From Salegentibacter salarius (GTDB lineage: Bacteria; Bacteroidota; Bacteroidia; Flavobacteriales; Flavobacteriaceae), in assembly GCF_900168265.1 (NCBI RefSeq), contig NZ_FVZF01000015.1, positions 1-64,000 on the forward strand: a DNA stretch of 64,000 nt. The letters are read 5' to 3'. The notes below the pieces were generated by a model. It worked only from the letters and a program-made list of their open reading frames with translations. It was not told where the DNA came from and ran no database searches. A program made the position numbers and the translations under genes. Shown here piece by piece: positions 26,726 to 35,882 of the stretch; the first letter of the stretch is position 1, and the number at the start of each line of letters is the position of its first letter.

Positions 26726-27295
26726 TTAGGATTCCGGCGCATACTTCCATTTAATATTACAGCCCATACTGGGTTTTTGATTTTCGGGGACTTTTTTATT
26801 AGAAAGTACAGCATCCATAGCATCGCGCAAATGTCTTCCGTTTACCGGAATTCCATTTCCTGGGCGGGAATCGTCTAATTGGCCGCGATAGATTAGTTTT
26901 AATTTATCATCAAAAAGATAGAAGTCTGGCGTACAGGAAGCTTTATAAGCTCTTGCGACATCCTGAGATTCGTCGTAGAGATAGGGAAAAGAATACTGGT
27001 GTTTTCTGGCAACCTCGTTCATATTATCTGGATGATCTGCAGGATAATTTTCTACGTCATTACTCATGATTGCAGCAAACCCGAAACCTAAAACACGATA
27101 ATCACCAGCCAATCTCACTATTTCTTCGTTTACATGTTTTACAAAAGGGCAGTGGTTACTAATAAACATAATTAATGTGCCCTTCGAGCCCCTAATATCT
27201 TTAAGAGAATACCTATTGCTTGTAATTACATCTACGAGGTTGAAATCTGGTGCCGGTGTACCCAAAGCGATCATATTTGAAGCAGTTCTGGCCAT
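26726..27295 (-). CDS. Thioredoxin-fold redoxin protein
   Basis: This 189-residue protein has an AhpC/TSA-type thioredoxin fold (APDFNLVDVITSNRYSLKDIRG...TLIMFISNHCPFVKHVNEE). The active-site segment SNHCPF has a single cysteine where thioredoxins have CxxC. A second cysteine pair appears later (ASCTPDFYLFD, PSMGCNIKWK). Such proteins are common alongside peroxiredoxins but have no defined function. A repeated hairpin element lies 17 bases upstream of its start codon. Confidence 0.8.
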   Translation of the reverse strand: MARTASNMIALGTPAPDFNLVDVITSNRYSLKDIRGSKGTLIMFISNHCPFVKHVNEEIVRLAGDYRVLGFGFAAIMSNDVENYPADHPDNMNEVARKHQYSFPYLYDESQDVARAYKASCTPDFYLFDDKLKLIYRGQLDDSRPGNGIPVNGRHLRDAMDAVLSNKKVPENQKPSMGCNIKWKYAPES

Positions 27296-27311
27296 AGTTT
27301 TTTCTTTTAAA

Positions 27312-27352
27312 TTTACTCGATAATCGAGATTAAATGCTCCGAGGCTTTCCTC
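27312..27352 (-). repeat. Hairpin-array element upstream of a start codon, copy A
   Basis: TTTACTCGATAATCGAGATT at 27312-27331, then AAAT and GCTCCGAGGCTTTCCTC, on the plus strand. It contains the palindrome CTCGATAATCGAG and a GAGG..CCTC hairpin. It lies 17 bases upstream of the redoxin ATG on the minus strand. A close relative (copy B) is at 38242-38299 in front of pepT. Confidence 0.7.
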
Positions 27353-27462
27353 AAAATTAAAATATTATTTCATATTTATTTCACACTGGCTCGCTCCAGG
27401 TAATTTACGAATTCACTGCGGAATACCCGCTTTTTTTCTAAATTGGGCTTAAAAATTACGTA

Positions 27463-27798
27463 ATGAAAATTTCCTGGAAGGATTTTGAAAAAGTAGAAAT
27501 GCGAATTGGAACCATCACTGAAGTTTCAGATTTTCCTGAAGCTAAAAATCCGGCTTATAAAATGCTTATAGATTTTGGAGAAAACATTGGCGAAAGAAAA
27601 ACTTCAGCTCAAATCACCAAACGCTATAAAAAGGAAGAATTGTTAGATCGCCAAATCGTAGCGGTGGTAAACTTTCCGAAGAAACAAATCGCAAATATTA
27701 TGAGCGAATGTTTGGTTTTGGGTGCAGTAGGAGAAGATAATGATATCGTGCTACTAAACCCCGATTTTAGAGTGCAAAATGGACTGCGAGTAGGATAA
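27463..27798 (+). CDS. csaA: tRNA-binding protein CsaA
   Basis: This 111-residue protein is an OB-fold tRNA-binding domain like the C-terminal part of some aminoacyl-tRNA synthetases. MKISWKDFEKVEMRIGTI, AKNPAYKMLIDFGE, SAQITKRY and VAVVNFPKKQIA match CsaA, a proposed chaperone in B. subtilis secretion and an RNA-binding protein. It ends with PDFRVQNGLRVG, a normal end. It is convergent with the lipoprotein gene just downstream, four bases apart. Confidence 0.9.
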   Translation: MKISWKDFEKVEMRIGTITEVSDFPEAKNPAYKMLIDFGENIGERKTSAQITKRYKKEELLDRQIVAVVNFPKKQIANIMSECLVLGAVGEDNDIVLLNPDFRVQNGLRVG

Positions 27799-27802
27799 AA
27801 AC

Positions 27803-28207
27803 CTAATTTTCTATCTTACTATATTTACTACCACAGGCTTCAACGCATCCTGGATTATGTGGAGTAACAAATAACTTACCTTCTTTCAATTCGTAGCTTA
27901 GTTCAACATTTCTGTCAGCACAATTTGAGCTAATCATTTTCTCTGAATCATCGAAAATAGCTTCATTAATTTCCTCACCGTAACAGAAACTTGTAGAAGA
28001 ATAAACCATTCCATTTTCATCAAATTCCAGGGTCCTGCCGTTTTCTACTGTTTGCCAGGTACCGCTTCCATCACCGGGATCGGCAAGAGCTTCTGTTAAT
28101 TGCCATTTCCCGGTAATTTCTTTAGTGTCAAGGTCTGCCGGACTATTAAAAGTGGTAGAGCAGCTTGTTATGGTTGCAAATAAAAATATTAGAAATAAGT
28201 TTTTCAT
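27803..28207 (-). CDS. Small lipoprotein, lipocalin-like
   Basis: This 134-residue protein has a lipoprotein signal (LFATITSC, Cys about 16), then a compact domain starting ITGKWQLTEALADPGDGSGTW. The pattern of GKW and beta strands recalls lipocalin-like or heat-shock HslJ-type lipoproteins. Four or more cysteines in the C-terminal half (FCYG, NCAD, GCVEACGS) suggest disulfides. Function is not known. Confidence 0.65.
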   Translation of the reverse strand: MKNLFLIFLFATITSCSTTFNSPADLDTKEITGKWQLTEALADPGDGSGTWQTVENGRTLEFDENGMVYSSTSFCYGEEINEAIFDDSEKMISSNCADRNVELSYELKEGKLFVTPHNPGCVEACGSKYSKIEN

Positions 28208-28278
28208 CTTTTTGAAGGTATAGGTTCTATCCTATAGATGCAACAATGCCATAATGGTTGCGTGATGTGAACCAAAAA

Positions 28279-30801
28279 TTACATTTCGTCGCCAAAAAAG
28301 ATAGCATTCATCAACAATTTATTAGTGCCGTACCAAAAAGCCCTGAAATTAGTATTATCGGTAAATAGAATTACATTACCGCGTCCCATTCCAGTATGTT
28401 TAAATGGTACTGTACCTGCAATAGCTTCTAACCTGGGAGCGCTAATGTAACCACTCAGTAAAGGGGTTTCGGTATATTGGATTGGGTTGTTATAGCTTTG
28501 TTCATCGGCTTCTACAAAAATTGTAGTGTTTCTAAACAAGGCAAGTTTATCATTGCTGTAACCAAAGTTTACCGGGTGTGAGCGATCTATATTTGCTTCA
28601 AAGATAGCGCCTCCAATACCCTGGGCGCCTCTAAAATCTCTTCGTTCTTCAAAACTAATATTTTCGGCTACCAGGCTATCTTTTTTAATTTCCAGATCCA
28701 TAAAATCTTCTTTTTCAAAAAAGCGTGCTGCATTGCGATAACCAATTAAAGTTCCGCCTTCACGAACCCATTCTTTAAGTTTTTCTATATCACTTTTTTC
28801 TAAAGCACTACCCCAGGAGTTTGGCAGAATAATATCGGTATATCGGCTTAGATCTGCGCGAGAAAACCTTCTTGTGTCCAATTTTGTAATTTTCATATTA
28901 TAACGCTGGTCAAATAAGTGCCATATCTCTCCGGCATCGTAGGGCGTGATTCCATCGCCAACAATTAAAGCTACTTTTGCAGGTTCAAGTGCTTTAAACT
29001 GGTTACTTCCAAGGTTTACGCCCTGGGTTAATCCTGTGTTTATTGCCTCAATTTGCACATTAGATTTTTCAGAGACTTTTTGCAGAAATTCATACATTTT
29101 ATCTGAATCTAATTTTTGATTTTGAACCGGGATTAGAATTGTTCCATAATCATATTCTGAATTCGCTAAAGTAAAAGGCTGCATGCCTACTTTTGTACGA
29201 AGTCCTTTTTCCAGGATCATATTTAAAGCTTTGGGCGAATAGTAATCGTGCCATTGCATAACATAAGCATAGCTGCTTTTTTCCAGGGGCTGGATTTCCG
29301 GTTTTGAGAGCTTTTCTATTTTCTCTCCGGCATCCTTTATTTTAATATCTTCAGCAAAATCCAGGTTGAAGGCTAGCGGAAGCGTCCAGGCCGAAACATC
29401 GTAGAATAAACTGTCTTCAAATTCGGTGCGGCGTTCAAACATCGCTTTTACAAGCCTGTGTTGCCGTTGATCTTTAGAAACTACATAAGCCGAATTCTTT
29501 CTAAAAGTTTCGCCTTTGGTTTTTAAATCCTCTTCTAATTTGTGTATCTCTACTTTGTGTTTCTTAAGTATTTTTGCCAGTTCATAAGCTGCCGAAGCAT
29601 CTTTGTCACTTCCAAAAACATAGGCGCCATTTTCAGCTGAATTGCGAGCATTTTTATAGAAATTACGCTGATAGTTCAGGATTTCTTTCCGCATATTTTT
29701 AGCGGCTTCTAAGGTTGAAAGCGCTGCCGTAAACTGGTTTCTAATGGTAAATGGAAAGGTTAAAACACCATTATCGGTTTCCTGGGCGTGGCCTCGTGAA
29801 CTTCCCTGTTCAAAAAGAATTCCTATACTTCCGTTAATATCGGGGAAAGTAGAACCTTTTCCGTAATAAAAATCGTCGTAGTTTTCTTCGGTATAATAAA
29901 AGGAGCCTAGTTGGTCAAAAGCTTCAGCGTGGTAAGTGCCTATTTCTTTGGTAAGTTCCTGGTTAAGATCTGGAGTTAACGGATGCGTTCTTGAAGGAAT
30001 TCCCGGCTGGAAGAAAAAGCTGGAATTAGAGCCCATCTCGTGATGATCTGTCAAAATATTCGGCATCCATTTATGAAAAGTTTCAATGCGAGCCTGGGAT
30101 TCTGGTAGCTGTACAGGCAGCCAGTCGCGGTTCATATCAAACCAATAATGATTAGTTCTGCCGCCTGGCCAAACTTCGCTGTATTCCCGGTCTTGTGGAT
30201 CGGGATTTATATTTTCGCTTTTATTGGTGTTGGCCCAATACGCAAAACGCTGTAAACCATCGGGGTTAAAGACAGGATCAAAAAGAATTATAGTATTTTC
30301 TAATAATTCATGTATTTCTTCACCTTCAGCAGCAGCCAGGTAATAAGCAGCTAAAAGTGCGGCGTTAGAGCCGCTGGCTTCGTTTCCATGAATAGAAAAT
30401 CCCTGGTTTACCACAATAGGCATTTCCTCTACATTTAAGGAAGAGGCATTCTCCTGGGTTAATGCAAGGTGATTTTTGCGAATTTCCTCTAAATTCTCGT
30501 GGTTTTCTTCTGAAGTAATAGTGAGTAAAATAAGTGGACGCCCCTCATAGGTTTCCCCGCGGTTTTCAATACTTATTCTTGGCGAAACCCTGGCGAGTTC
30601 CCGCATATAATTTAAAAGTAGATCGTGGGTAACGTGCCATTCTCCCGGGATATAACCAATAACATCCTGGGGTTTGGGAATTTCTTCGTTATAGCTTACA
30701 TCTTGAGGCAGGTAATATTCAAGACTAAGATCTTCAAATTCTTGCTGAGCAATTGAGTTAAAACAAATACAGAAAATTAGAAAAGGTAGAAGTTTTTGCA
30801 T
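28279..30801 (-). CDS. Secreted M14-family zinc carboxypeptidase
   Basis: This 840-residue protein has a signal peptide (LLPFLIFCICFNSIAQ) and a peptidase M14 domain in the first ~380 residues. The zinc motif HGNEASGSNAALL gives His and Glu ligands, and a later DHHEMG gives the third histidine. FNPDGLQRFAYW and MNRDWL follow the family pattern. The remaining ~450 residues form an unassigned C-terminal region with a DJ-1/GATase-like segment (YTDIILPNSWGSALEKSDIEKLKEWVREGGTLIGYRN). It likely degrades peptides or peptidoglycan stems outside the cytoplasm. Confidence 0.88.
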   Translation of the reverse strand: MQKLLPFLIFCICFNSIAQQEFEDLSLEYYLPQDVSYNEEIPKPQDVIGYIPGEWHVTHDLLLNYMRELARVSPRISIENRGETYEGRPLILLTITSEENHENLEEIRKNHLALTQENASSLNVEEMPIVVNQGFSIHGNEASGSNAALLAAYYLAAAEGEEIHELLENTIILFDPVFNPDGLQRFAYWANTNKSENINPDPQDREYSEVWPGGRTNHYWFDMNRDWLPVQLPESQARIETFHKWMPNILTDHHEMGSNSSFFFQPGIPSRTHPLTPDLNQELTKEIGTYHAEAFDQLGSFYYTEENYDDFYYGKGSTFPDINGSIGILFEQGSSRGHAQETDNGVLTFPFTIRNQFTAALSTLEAAKNMRKEILNYQRNFYKNARNSAENGAYVFGSDKDASAAYELAKILKKHKVEIHKLEEDLKTKGETFRKNSAYVVSKDQRQHRLVKAMFERRTEFEDSLFYDVSAWTLPLAFNLDFAEDIKIKDAGEKIEKLSKPEIQPLEKSSYAYVMQWHDYYSPKALNMILEKGLRTKVGMQPFTLANSEYDYGTILIPVQNQKLDSDKMYEFLQKVSEKSNVQIEAINTGLTQGVNLGSNQFKALEPAKVALIVGDGITPYDAGEIWHLFDQRYNMKITKLDTRRFSRADLSRYTDIILPNSWGSALEKSDIEKLKEWVREGGTLIGYRNAARFFEKEDFMDLEIKKDSLVAENISFEERRDFRGAQGIGGAIFEANIDRSHPVNFGYSNDKLALFRNTTIFVEADEQSYNNPIQYTETPLLSGYISAPRLEAIAGTVPFKHTGMGRGNVILFTDNTNFRAFWYGTNKLLMNAIFFGDEM

Positions 30802-30825
30802 GTGGTTTTTTATTTGGGATATAAA

Positions 30826-30862
30826 TATAAAAAAACCGTCCTGAATATCTCGGGACGGTTTT
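30826..30862 (-). terminator. Intrinsic terminator after the DUF3276 gene
   Basis: AAAACCGTCC (30832-30841) and GGACGGTTTT (30853-30862) form a 10-bp stem. The leftward strand has a T-tract of seven or more. It ends the DUF3276 unit before the peptidase gene. Confidence 0.9.
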
Positions 30863-30883
30863 GTATAATCTTGAAGCTAAAAT

Positions 30884-31264
30884 TTAAATGTCGTCAAAAC
30901 TCACATCGGTAAACTTCTCTGGCGAAGCGCCCTGTGCGACTCCATTTTCAGAAGTTTCATATTCCTTTTTGAAATCTTTCTGGTGACGTTCACTAATTAC
31001 TTCTTCTCCTTTTTCATTGAGGATAAAATCTGTCATTTCTTGCAGAATTTCATTGAAGCCTGCAAAATCCTCTTTGTAAAGGTAGATCTTGTGTTTTTTG
31101 TAGAAGAAAGAACCATCGTCGTTGGTAAACTTTTTGCTTTCAGTAATAGTTAGGTAGTAATCGTCAGCACGAGTTGCTCTAACATCAAAAAAGTAAGTCC
31201 TTCTTCCGGCTCTCAGCACTTTAGAGAATATTTCTTCTTTCTCCATCATTCCCTTGTCGCTCAT
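30884..31264 (-). CDS. DUF3276 protein, PUR-alpha-like nucleic acid-binding
   Basis: This 126-residue protein belongs to DUF3276, a Bacteroidota family with a PUR repeat that binds single-stranded DNA or RNA. The PUR-like core is seen in RTYFFDVRATRADDYYLTITESKKF and KHKIYLYKEDFAGFNEILQEM. The tail (EYETSENGVAQGASPEK) is disordered. Two start codons, at residues 1 and 6, are possible (MSDKGM-MEKEE). It is monocistronic with its own terminator. Confidence 0.9.
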   Translation of the reverse strand: MSDKGMMEKEEIFSKVLRAGRRTYFFDVRATRADDYYLTITESKKFTNDDGSFFYKKHKIYLYKEDFAGFNEILQEMTDFILNEKGEEVISERHQKDFKKEYETSENGVAQGASPEKFTDVSFDDI

Positions 31265-31339
31265 AAAATAGATTCTTTAAATATTTTGGTTTAGTACTGC
31301 TCAAAAATCTAAAAATTTTTAACATCTAGCAAAAAATTT

Positions 31340-33097
31340 TCACATTTCTTTTTCATTTAACTGTTTTGCGTACAATTCTTTGTAATAGCCTTGCTGGTTT
31401 AATAATTGGGAATGAGTGCCTTGTTGTACAATGGCGCCGTCTTCCAGGATAATTATTTTATCGGCATTTTTTGCTGAAGAAATTCTATGGCTTACAATTA
31501 TAGTTGTTTTCTCTTTTGAAATTTTAAAGAGGTTATTTAGAATTTCCTCTTCTGTTTCGGTATCTACGGCTGAAAGGCAATCATCAAACAATAAGATCTT
31601 AGGATCGTGAATAATAGCACGAGCAATAGAAACCCTTTGTTTTTGTCCGCCGGAAAGTGTTATTCCACGCTCTCCCAGAACGGTATCATAACCTTTGCTG
31701 AAGCCAATGATGTTTTTATGTACTGAAGCATTTTTAGCGGCTTCAAATATCTCATCATCGCTGGCACTGGTTTTCCCGAATTTGATATTGCTTTTAATAG
31801 AATCACTAAATAAAAATGCATCCTGCGGAACGTAACCAATGCTATTTCTTAAACTATCTAGATTAAGGTTTTCAATATTTCTATCGTCTATACTAATTTC
31901 TCCGCTTTGCACATCATATAACCTTCCTATAAGTTCCAGGATGGTAGATTTCCCTGCACCTGTTTTTCCAATTATTGCCAGCGTTTCCCCGCTCTGAACT
32001 TCAAAAGAAACATTTTTAAGGGCAGTGATGTTTGTATCATCATAGGTGAAGCTTACATTTTTAAAGGCAATGCTACCGTGAATTTCATCTGGTGTCTCCT
32101 TTTTATTGGTTATTTCGGGCTTTTCCTTTAAGAATTCGTTGATGCGCTCTTGGGAAGCTTCAGCTTGTTGCACTAAAGAAGTTACCCAACCAATAGAGGC
32201 GATGGGCCAGGTAAGCATATTTACATACAGAAGAAACTCTACAATAACCCCAATATTTTCAATTTCGCCACTTATATATTGATTACCACCAACGTAAATC
32301 ACCAACACATTGCTAATCCCGATTAGCAAAACCATAAGCGGAAAAAAGAACGCCTGTACTTTAACGAGGTCTATGTTTTTATCGCGACTTCCATTAGCGA
32401 GATCCACAAAATTATGGTTGATCTGCTTTTCCATTCCGTAGGATTTTATCACAGCGATTCCGCTAAAACTTTCCTGTGTAAAAGTGTTAAGCCGAGAAAG
32501 ATATTGCTGCACTACAGTACTGCGTTTATGAATGGCAACACTAATTTTATAGATAGAAAATGCTAAAACCGGAAGTGGAGCAACCGTATACAAAGTGAGT
32601 TCTGGCGCTGCCTGAACCATAAAAATTAAAACAACAACGGTAGAAGTAAAGGTAGTTACCGTATACATAATTGCCGGCCCAAGGTACATTCTTACTTTAC
32701 TAACATCTTCGCTAATTCTATTCATTAAATCGCCGGTACGGTTCTTTTTATAGAAATTAAGCGAGAGTTCCTGGTAGTGTTTATAGATCTCGTTTTTAAG
32801 ATCAAACTCAATATCTCTGGAAACCACAATAAAGGTTTGGCGCATTAAAAAGGTAAGAAATGCTGCAATTAAGGTAGAGCCTATAATTAGCGCAATATTA
32901 ACCGCAAGCTCGGTTTTAAGTACTTCCGTAGTACTTATTTCGCCATTTATAAATTGCTCTATCGCGTCAGTAGAATCTCCGATTAACGGAATATAATACA
33001 GCGCGAAAATACGGGCCACAATAGTAATCACGAGACCAATTAATAGTTTCCATTTATATTTAAGGAAATATTTATTTAGGTGCTTAAGGTTTTTCAT
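31340..33097 (-). CDS. ABC transporter, fused permease and ATPase (MsbA-type exporter)
   Basis: This 585-residue protein fuses a six-helix permease (about 1-320) with an ATPase domain (about 340-585), so it works as a homodimer. ATPase motifs are intact: GKTGAGKSTIL (Walker A), GYVPQDAFLFSD (Q-loop), LSGGQKQRV, KILLFDDCLSAVD (Walker B region) and SHRISS (H-loop). Members export lipids, lipopolysaccharide cores or drugs; the substrate cannot be read. Its start is divergent from a leucine-type dehydrogenase gene. Confidence 0.92.
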   Translation of the reverse strand: MKNLKHLNKYFLKYKWKLLIGLVITIVARIFALYYIPLIGDSTDAIEQFINGEISTTEVLKTELAVNIALIIGSTLIAAFLTFLMRQTFIVVSRDIEFDLKNEIYKHYQELSLNFYKKNRTGDLMNRISEDVSKVRMYLGPAIMYTVTTFTSTVVVLIFMVQAAPELTLYTVAPLPVLAFSIYKISVAIHKRSTVVQQYLSRLNTFTQESFSGIAVIKSYGMEKQINHNFVDLANGSRDKNIDLVKVQAFFFPLMVLLIGISNVLVIYVGGNQYISGEIENIGVIVEFLLYVNMLTWPIASIGWVTSLVQQAEASQERINEFLKEKPEITNKKETPDEIHGSIAFKNVSFTYDDTNITALKNVSFEVQSGETLAIIGKTGAGKSTILELIGRLYDVQSGEISIDDRNIENLNLDSLRNSIGYVPQDAFLFSDSIKSNIKFGKTSASDDEIFEAAKNASVHKNIIGFSKGYDTVLGERGITLSGGQKQRVSIARAIIHDPKILLFDDCLSAVDTETEEEILNNLFKISKEKTTIIVSHRISSAKNADKIIILEDGAIVQQGTHSQLLNQQGYYKELYAKQLNEKEM

Positions 33098-33174
33098 TTA
33101 AGGGTAAAAAAAGCTAAATTTTGAGGATATGTTATTTTAACACGTTTTAAAAACCTCTTTGTTGAAATATTCTT

Positions 33175-33182
33175 TATTTTTG
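33175..33182 (+). promoter_or_regulatory. -7 promoter element TATTTTTG of the leucine-type dehydrogenase gene
   Basis: Match to TAnnTTTG, 53 bases before the ATG at 33236. No convincing -33 element is seen. Confidence 0.45.
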
Positions 33183-33235
33183 CACAGTGATTTTCAGAAA
33201 AAATGAAAACGCTAATTTATAAAACGTAACAAGTT

Positions 33236-34339
33236 ATGCAAGTTGATGTTCTAAATGCAAATGAACTAAAAAAGTCTGCACCAGTATTTGGTCAGCTCTC
33301 TTTTGATAACCACGAGCAAGTAGTTTTTTGCAACGACAAAGATACAGGTTTAAAGGCAATTATTGGTATCCATAACACGGTTTTAGGACCAGCACTTGGA
33401 GGTACCAGAATGTGGAACTACAGTACCGAATGGGAAGCGTTAAATGATGTTTTACGTCTTTCTCGCGGGATGACTTTTAAAAGTGCAATTACAGGACTTA
33501 ATCTTGGTGGCGGTAAAGCTGTTATTATTGGCGACGCTAAAACACAAAAAACTCCAGAACTAATGAAGAGCTTTGGACGTTTTGTAGATTCGCTTAGCGG
33601 AAAATATATCACTGCTGAAGATGTAGGAATGGAAACTGCCGATATGGACACTGTACGTGAAGTTACTAAATACGTAACCGGTATTTCTGAAGATAAAGGT
33701 GGTGCCGGTAATCCGTCTCCAATTACAGCCTATGGTGTTTTTATGGGCCTAAAAGCCGCTGCAAAACATAAATTTGGAAGTGACGATCTAGAAGGAAGAA
33801 CCGTATTGGTTCAGGGGATTGGACACGTTGGTGAAACCCTGGTAGAGCATTTAACCCAGGATGGTGCAAAAGTTTATATCAGCGATATTAACGAAGAAAG
33901 ACTTGAAGCAGTAAGAGATAAGTACGGAGCTATAATTTTTGAAGGTTCTGATGTGTATGGTGCCGAAGTAGATATTTATGCACCTTGCGCTCTTGGAGCA
34001 ACCATTAACGATGAAACTGTAAAGCGCATTAAAGCTAAAGTAATCGCCGGTGCCGCAAACAACCAGTTAGCCGATGAACTTACTCACGGAAAAATTCTTA
34101 GAGAAAGAGGGATTGTTTACGCTCCAGATTTCTTAATTAATGCCGGCGGAATTATAAATGTTTACGCTGAACTTGAGAATTACGATAAGAAGGAAATTAT
34201 GCGTAAAACAGAAAATATTTACAATACAACATTAGAAATTCTAAGCAAAGCAGATAAAGATGATATGACCTCACACTTTGCTGCACTTAAAATTGCACAG
34301 CAACGAATTGATGATAGAAAAAATCAGAATTTGAAGTAG
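33236..34339 (+). CDS. Leucine/valine-type amino acid dehydrogenase
   Basis: This 367-residue protein is a Glu/Leu/Phe/Val dehydrogenase of the short leucine dehydrogenase class. It oxidatively deaminates branched-chain amino acids to 2-oxo acids with NAD+. The catalytic lysine lies in LGGGKAVIIG, substrate-binding GTRMWNY precedes it, and the Rossmann motif is VLVQGIGHVGETLVEHL. AGAANNQLA and LINAGGIINV complete the family pattern. An HMG-CoA lyase is about 6 kb downstream. That may reflect branched-chain amino acid breakdown, but they are not linked in an operon. Confidence 0.9.
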   Translation: MQVDVLNANELKKSAPVFGQLSFDNHEQVVFCNDKDTGLKAIIGIHNTVLGPALGGTRMWNYSTEWEALNDVLRLSRGMTFKSAITGLNLGGGKAVIIGDAKTQKTPELMKSFGRFVDSLSGKYITAEDVGMETADMDTVREVTKYVTGISEDKGGAGNPSPITAYGVFMGLKAAAKHKFGSDDLEGRTVLVQGIGHVGETLVEHLTQDGAKVYISDINEERLEAVRDKYGAIIFEGSDVYGAEVDIYAPCALGATINDETVKRIKAKVIAGAANNQLADELTHGKILRERGIVYAPDFLINAGGIINVYAELENYDKKEIMRKTENIYNTTLEILSKADKDDMTSHFAALKIAQQRIDDRKNQNLK

Positions 34340-34357
34340 TCAATTTCAAAAGTTTGG

Positions 34358-34393
34358 TATTTTTGCAAGGCGAAAGAATATTCTTTCGCCTTT
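34358..34393. terminator. 26-nt palindrome downstream of the dehydrogenase gene, overlapping a -7 element
   Basis: AAGGCGAAAGAATATTCTTT then CGCCTT (34367-34392) is a perfect self-complementary palindrome. A T-rich tail follows, so it should end dehydrogenase transcription. A -7 element TATTTTTG lies at 34358-34365, just before it, so the nusB message may start inside this hairpin. Confidence 0.6.
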
Positions 34394-34421
34394 TCTAATT
34401 CTAAAAAGTTCTTTTACACTT

Positions 34422-35366
34422 ATGTTGACAAGAAGACATATTCGGGTTAAAGTAATGCAGTCACTTTACGCCTTTAACCAAAGCCAAAACGACAACCTGG
34501 GAACCGAGGAAAAATTCCTGCTTAAGAGTATGGAAGAGATGTACGATCTTTTTCTGGTTCAATTAAGCCTAATTGAAGAGTTGAAAGGCCAGGCCGAAAA
34601 CTTTTTAGAAAAATCTCAACAAAAGCACCTTGCTACCAGCGAGGAAAAAGATCCCAACAAAAAATTTATTTCCAATGCTATTTTTGAGATTTTCAAAAAT
34701 AACGAGAGTTTACAGGATGCCCTGGAATCAAGAAAAATAACCCATTGGAAAAGGGATGATGATTATGTGCAGATTATCTGGGAAGCATTAAAGAAAAGCG
34801 ATATCTATGAAAATTATATGGAAACTCGCGAATCCAGTTTCAAGGAAGATAAAGAGTTTATCATCGCTGTTTTTAAAGAAATTATTGCTCCTAATGAGAA
34901 GCTTTACGATTACCTGGAAGATGCAAAACTTACCTGGATAGACGATCTACCCATTGTGAATACTGCAGTTTTAAAGTTCCTTCAGAAATTAAAGCCAAAT
35001 TCTGCTGAAAATATGAAGCTTGGGAATCTCTATAAAAATGATGATGACAAGGATTTTGCTAAAGAGTTATTCAGAAAAACTTATTTGAATGATGATGTAT
35101 TGGCAAAAGAAATGCTGGGTAAAACCCCAAACTGGGATAAAGACCGAATTGCAGAAATTGATATGATCCTTATGAAAATGGCGATCTGTGAATTCCTTAA
35201 ATTTCCTTCAATACCGGTAAAGGTTACTATCAACGAATACCTGGAGCTGGCAAAGGAATACAGTACTCCAAAAAGCAGTATTTTTATAAATGGAGTTTTA
35301 GATAAATTATCTAAAGAATATAAGGAGGATAATAAGTTAAATAAAGTAGGGCGAGGCCTTATGTAA
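34422..35366 (+). CDS. nusB: Transcription antitermination factor NusB
   Basis: NusB acts with NusE at boxA to promote rRNA antitermination. The 314-residue protein starts MLTRRHIRVKVMQSLYAF, the typical NusB first helix. The conserved region appears in its C-terminal part (DRIAEIDMILMKMAICEFL, PVKVTINEYLELAKEYSTP, FINGVLDKL). An insertion of about 150 residues makes it twice the E. coli length, as is usual for Bacteroidota. It is followed by DUF1573 and yajC, probably as one operon. Confidence 0.92.
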   Translation: MLTRRHIRVKVMQSLYAFNQSQNDNLGTEEKFLLKSMEEMYDLFLVQLSLIEELKGQAENFLEKSQQKHLATSEEKDPNKKFISNAIFEIFKNNESLQDALESRKITHWKRDDDYVQIIWEALKKSDIYENYMETRESSFKEDKEFIIAVFKEIIAPNEKLYDYLEDAKLTWIDDLPIVNTAVLKFLQKLKPNSAENMKLGNLYKNDDDKDFAKELFRKTYLNDDVLAKEMLGKTPNWDKDRIAEIDMILMKMAICEFLKFPSIPVKVTINEYLELAKEYSTPKSSIFINGVLDKLSKEYKEDNKLNKVGRGLM

Positions 35367-35414
35367 TGAATAAAATTTCTTAATTTTAAAAATTAAATTA
35401 TAAAGTTCACTATT

Positions 35415-35879
35415 ATGAAAAATGGAATCTTAATGTTAGCTGCAGTGGGGGCGCTGCTATTTACTTCTTGTAAAGATAACAACAATAACGCCTCAGAAAA
35501 AGTTAAAGCTGAAAATGTAGAAAGCGCTGCAGAACGTGATGCGCAGGCTACTGTTTATCCAAAAATGGAGTTTGAAGAATCTGAACATGATTTTGGGAAT
35601 ATTCCAAAAGGTGAAAATGTAGAGCATACTTTTACTTTCACCAATACCGGCCAGGCGCCATTGGTAATTACAAATGCAAGAAGTACTTGTGGTTGTACAG
35701 TACCATCTTATACTAAAGAACCAATTCAACCGGGAGAAACTGGTGAAATGTTGGTGAAATTTAATGGTTCTGGAAACGGGCAGGTAACTAAAACAGTTAC
35801 AGTAACCGCAAATACAGAAGCAGGTACAGAGCGTCTTAGAATTAAAGCCTTTGTAGAAACCGAACAAAACGCTAGTTAG
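35415..35879 (+). CDS. DUF1573 lipoprotein
   Basis: This 154-residue protein has a lipoprotein signal (VGALLFTSC, Cys about 18), then a DUF1573 immunoglobulin-like domain (FEESEHDFGNIPKGENVEHTFTF, LVITNARSTCGCTVPSYT, VTKTVTVTANTEAG). The STCGC pair is typical. It sits between nusB and yajC and is probably transcribed with them. The role is unknown. Confidence 0.9.
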   Translation: MKNGILMLAAVGALLFTSCKDNNNNASEKVKAENVESAAERDAQATVYPKMEFEESEHDFGNIPKGENVEHTFTFTNTGQAPLVITNARSTCGCTVPSYTKEPIQPGETGEMLVKFNGSGNGQVTKTVTVTANTEAGTERLRIKAFVETEQNAS

Positions 35880-35882
35880 TAA

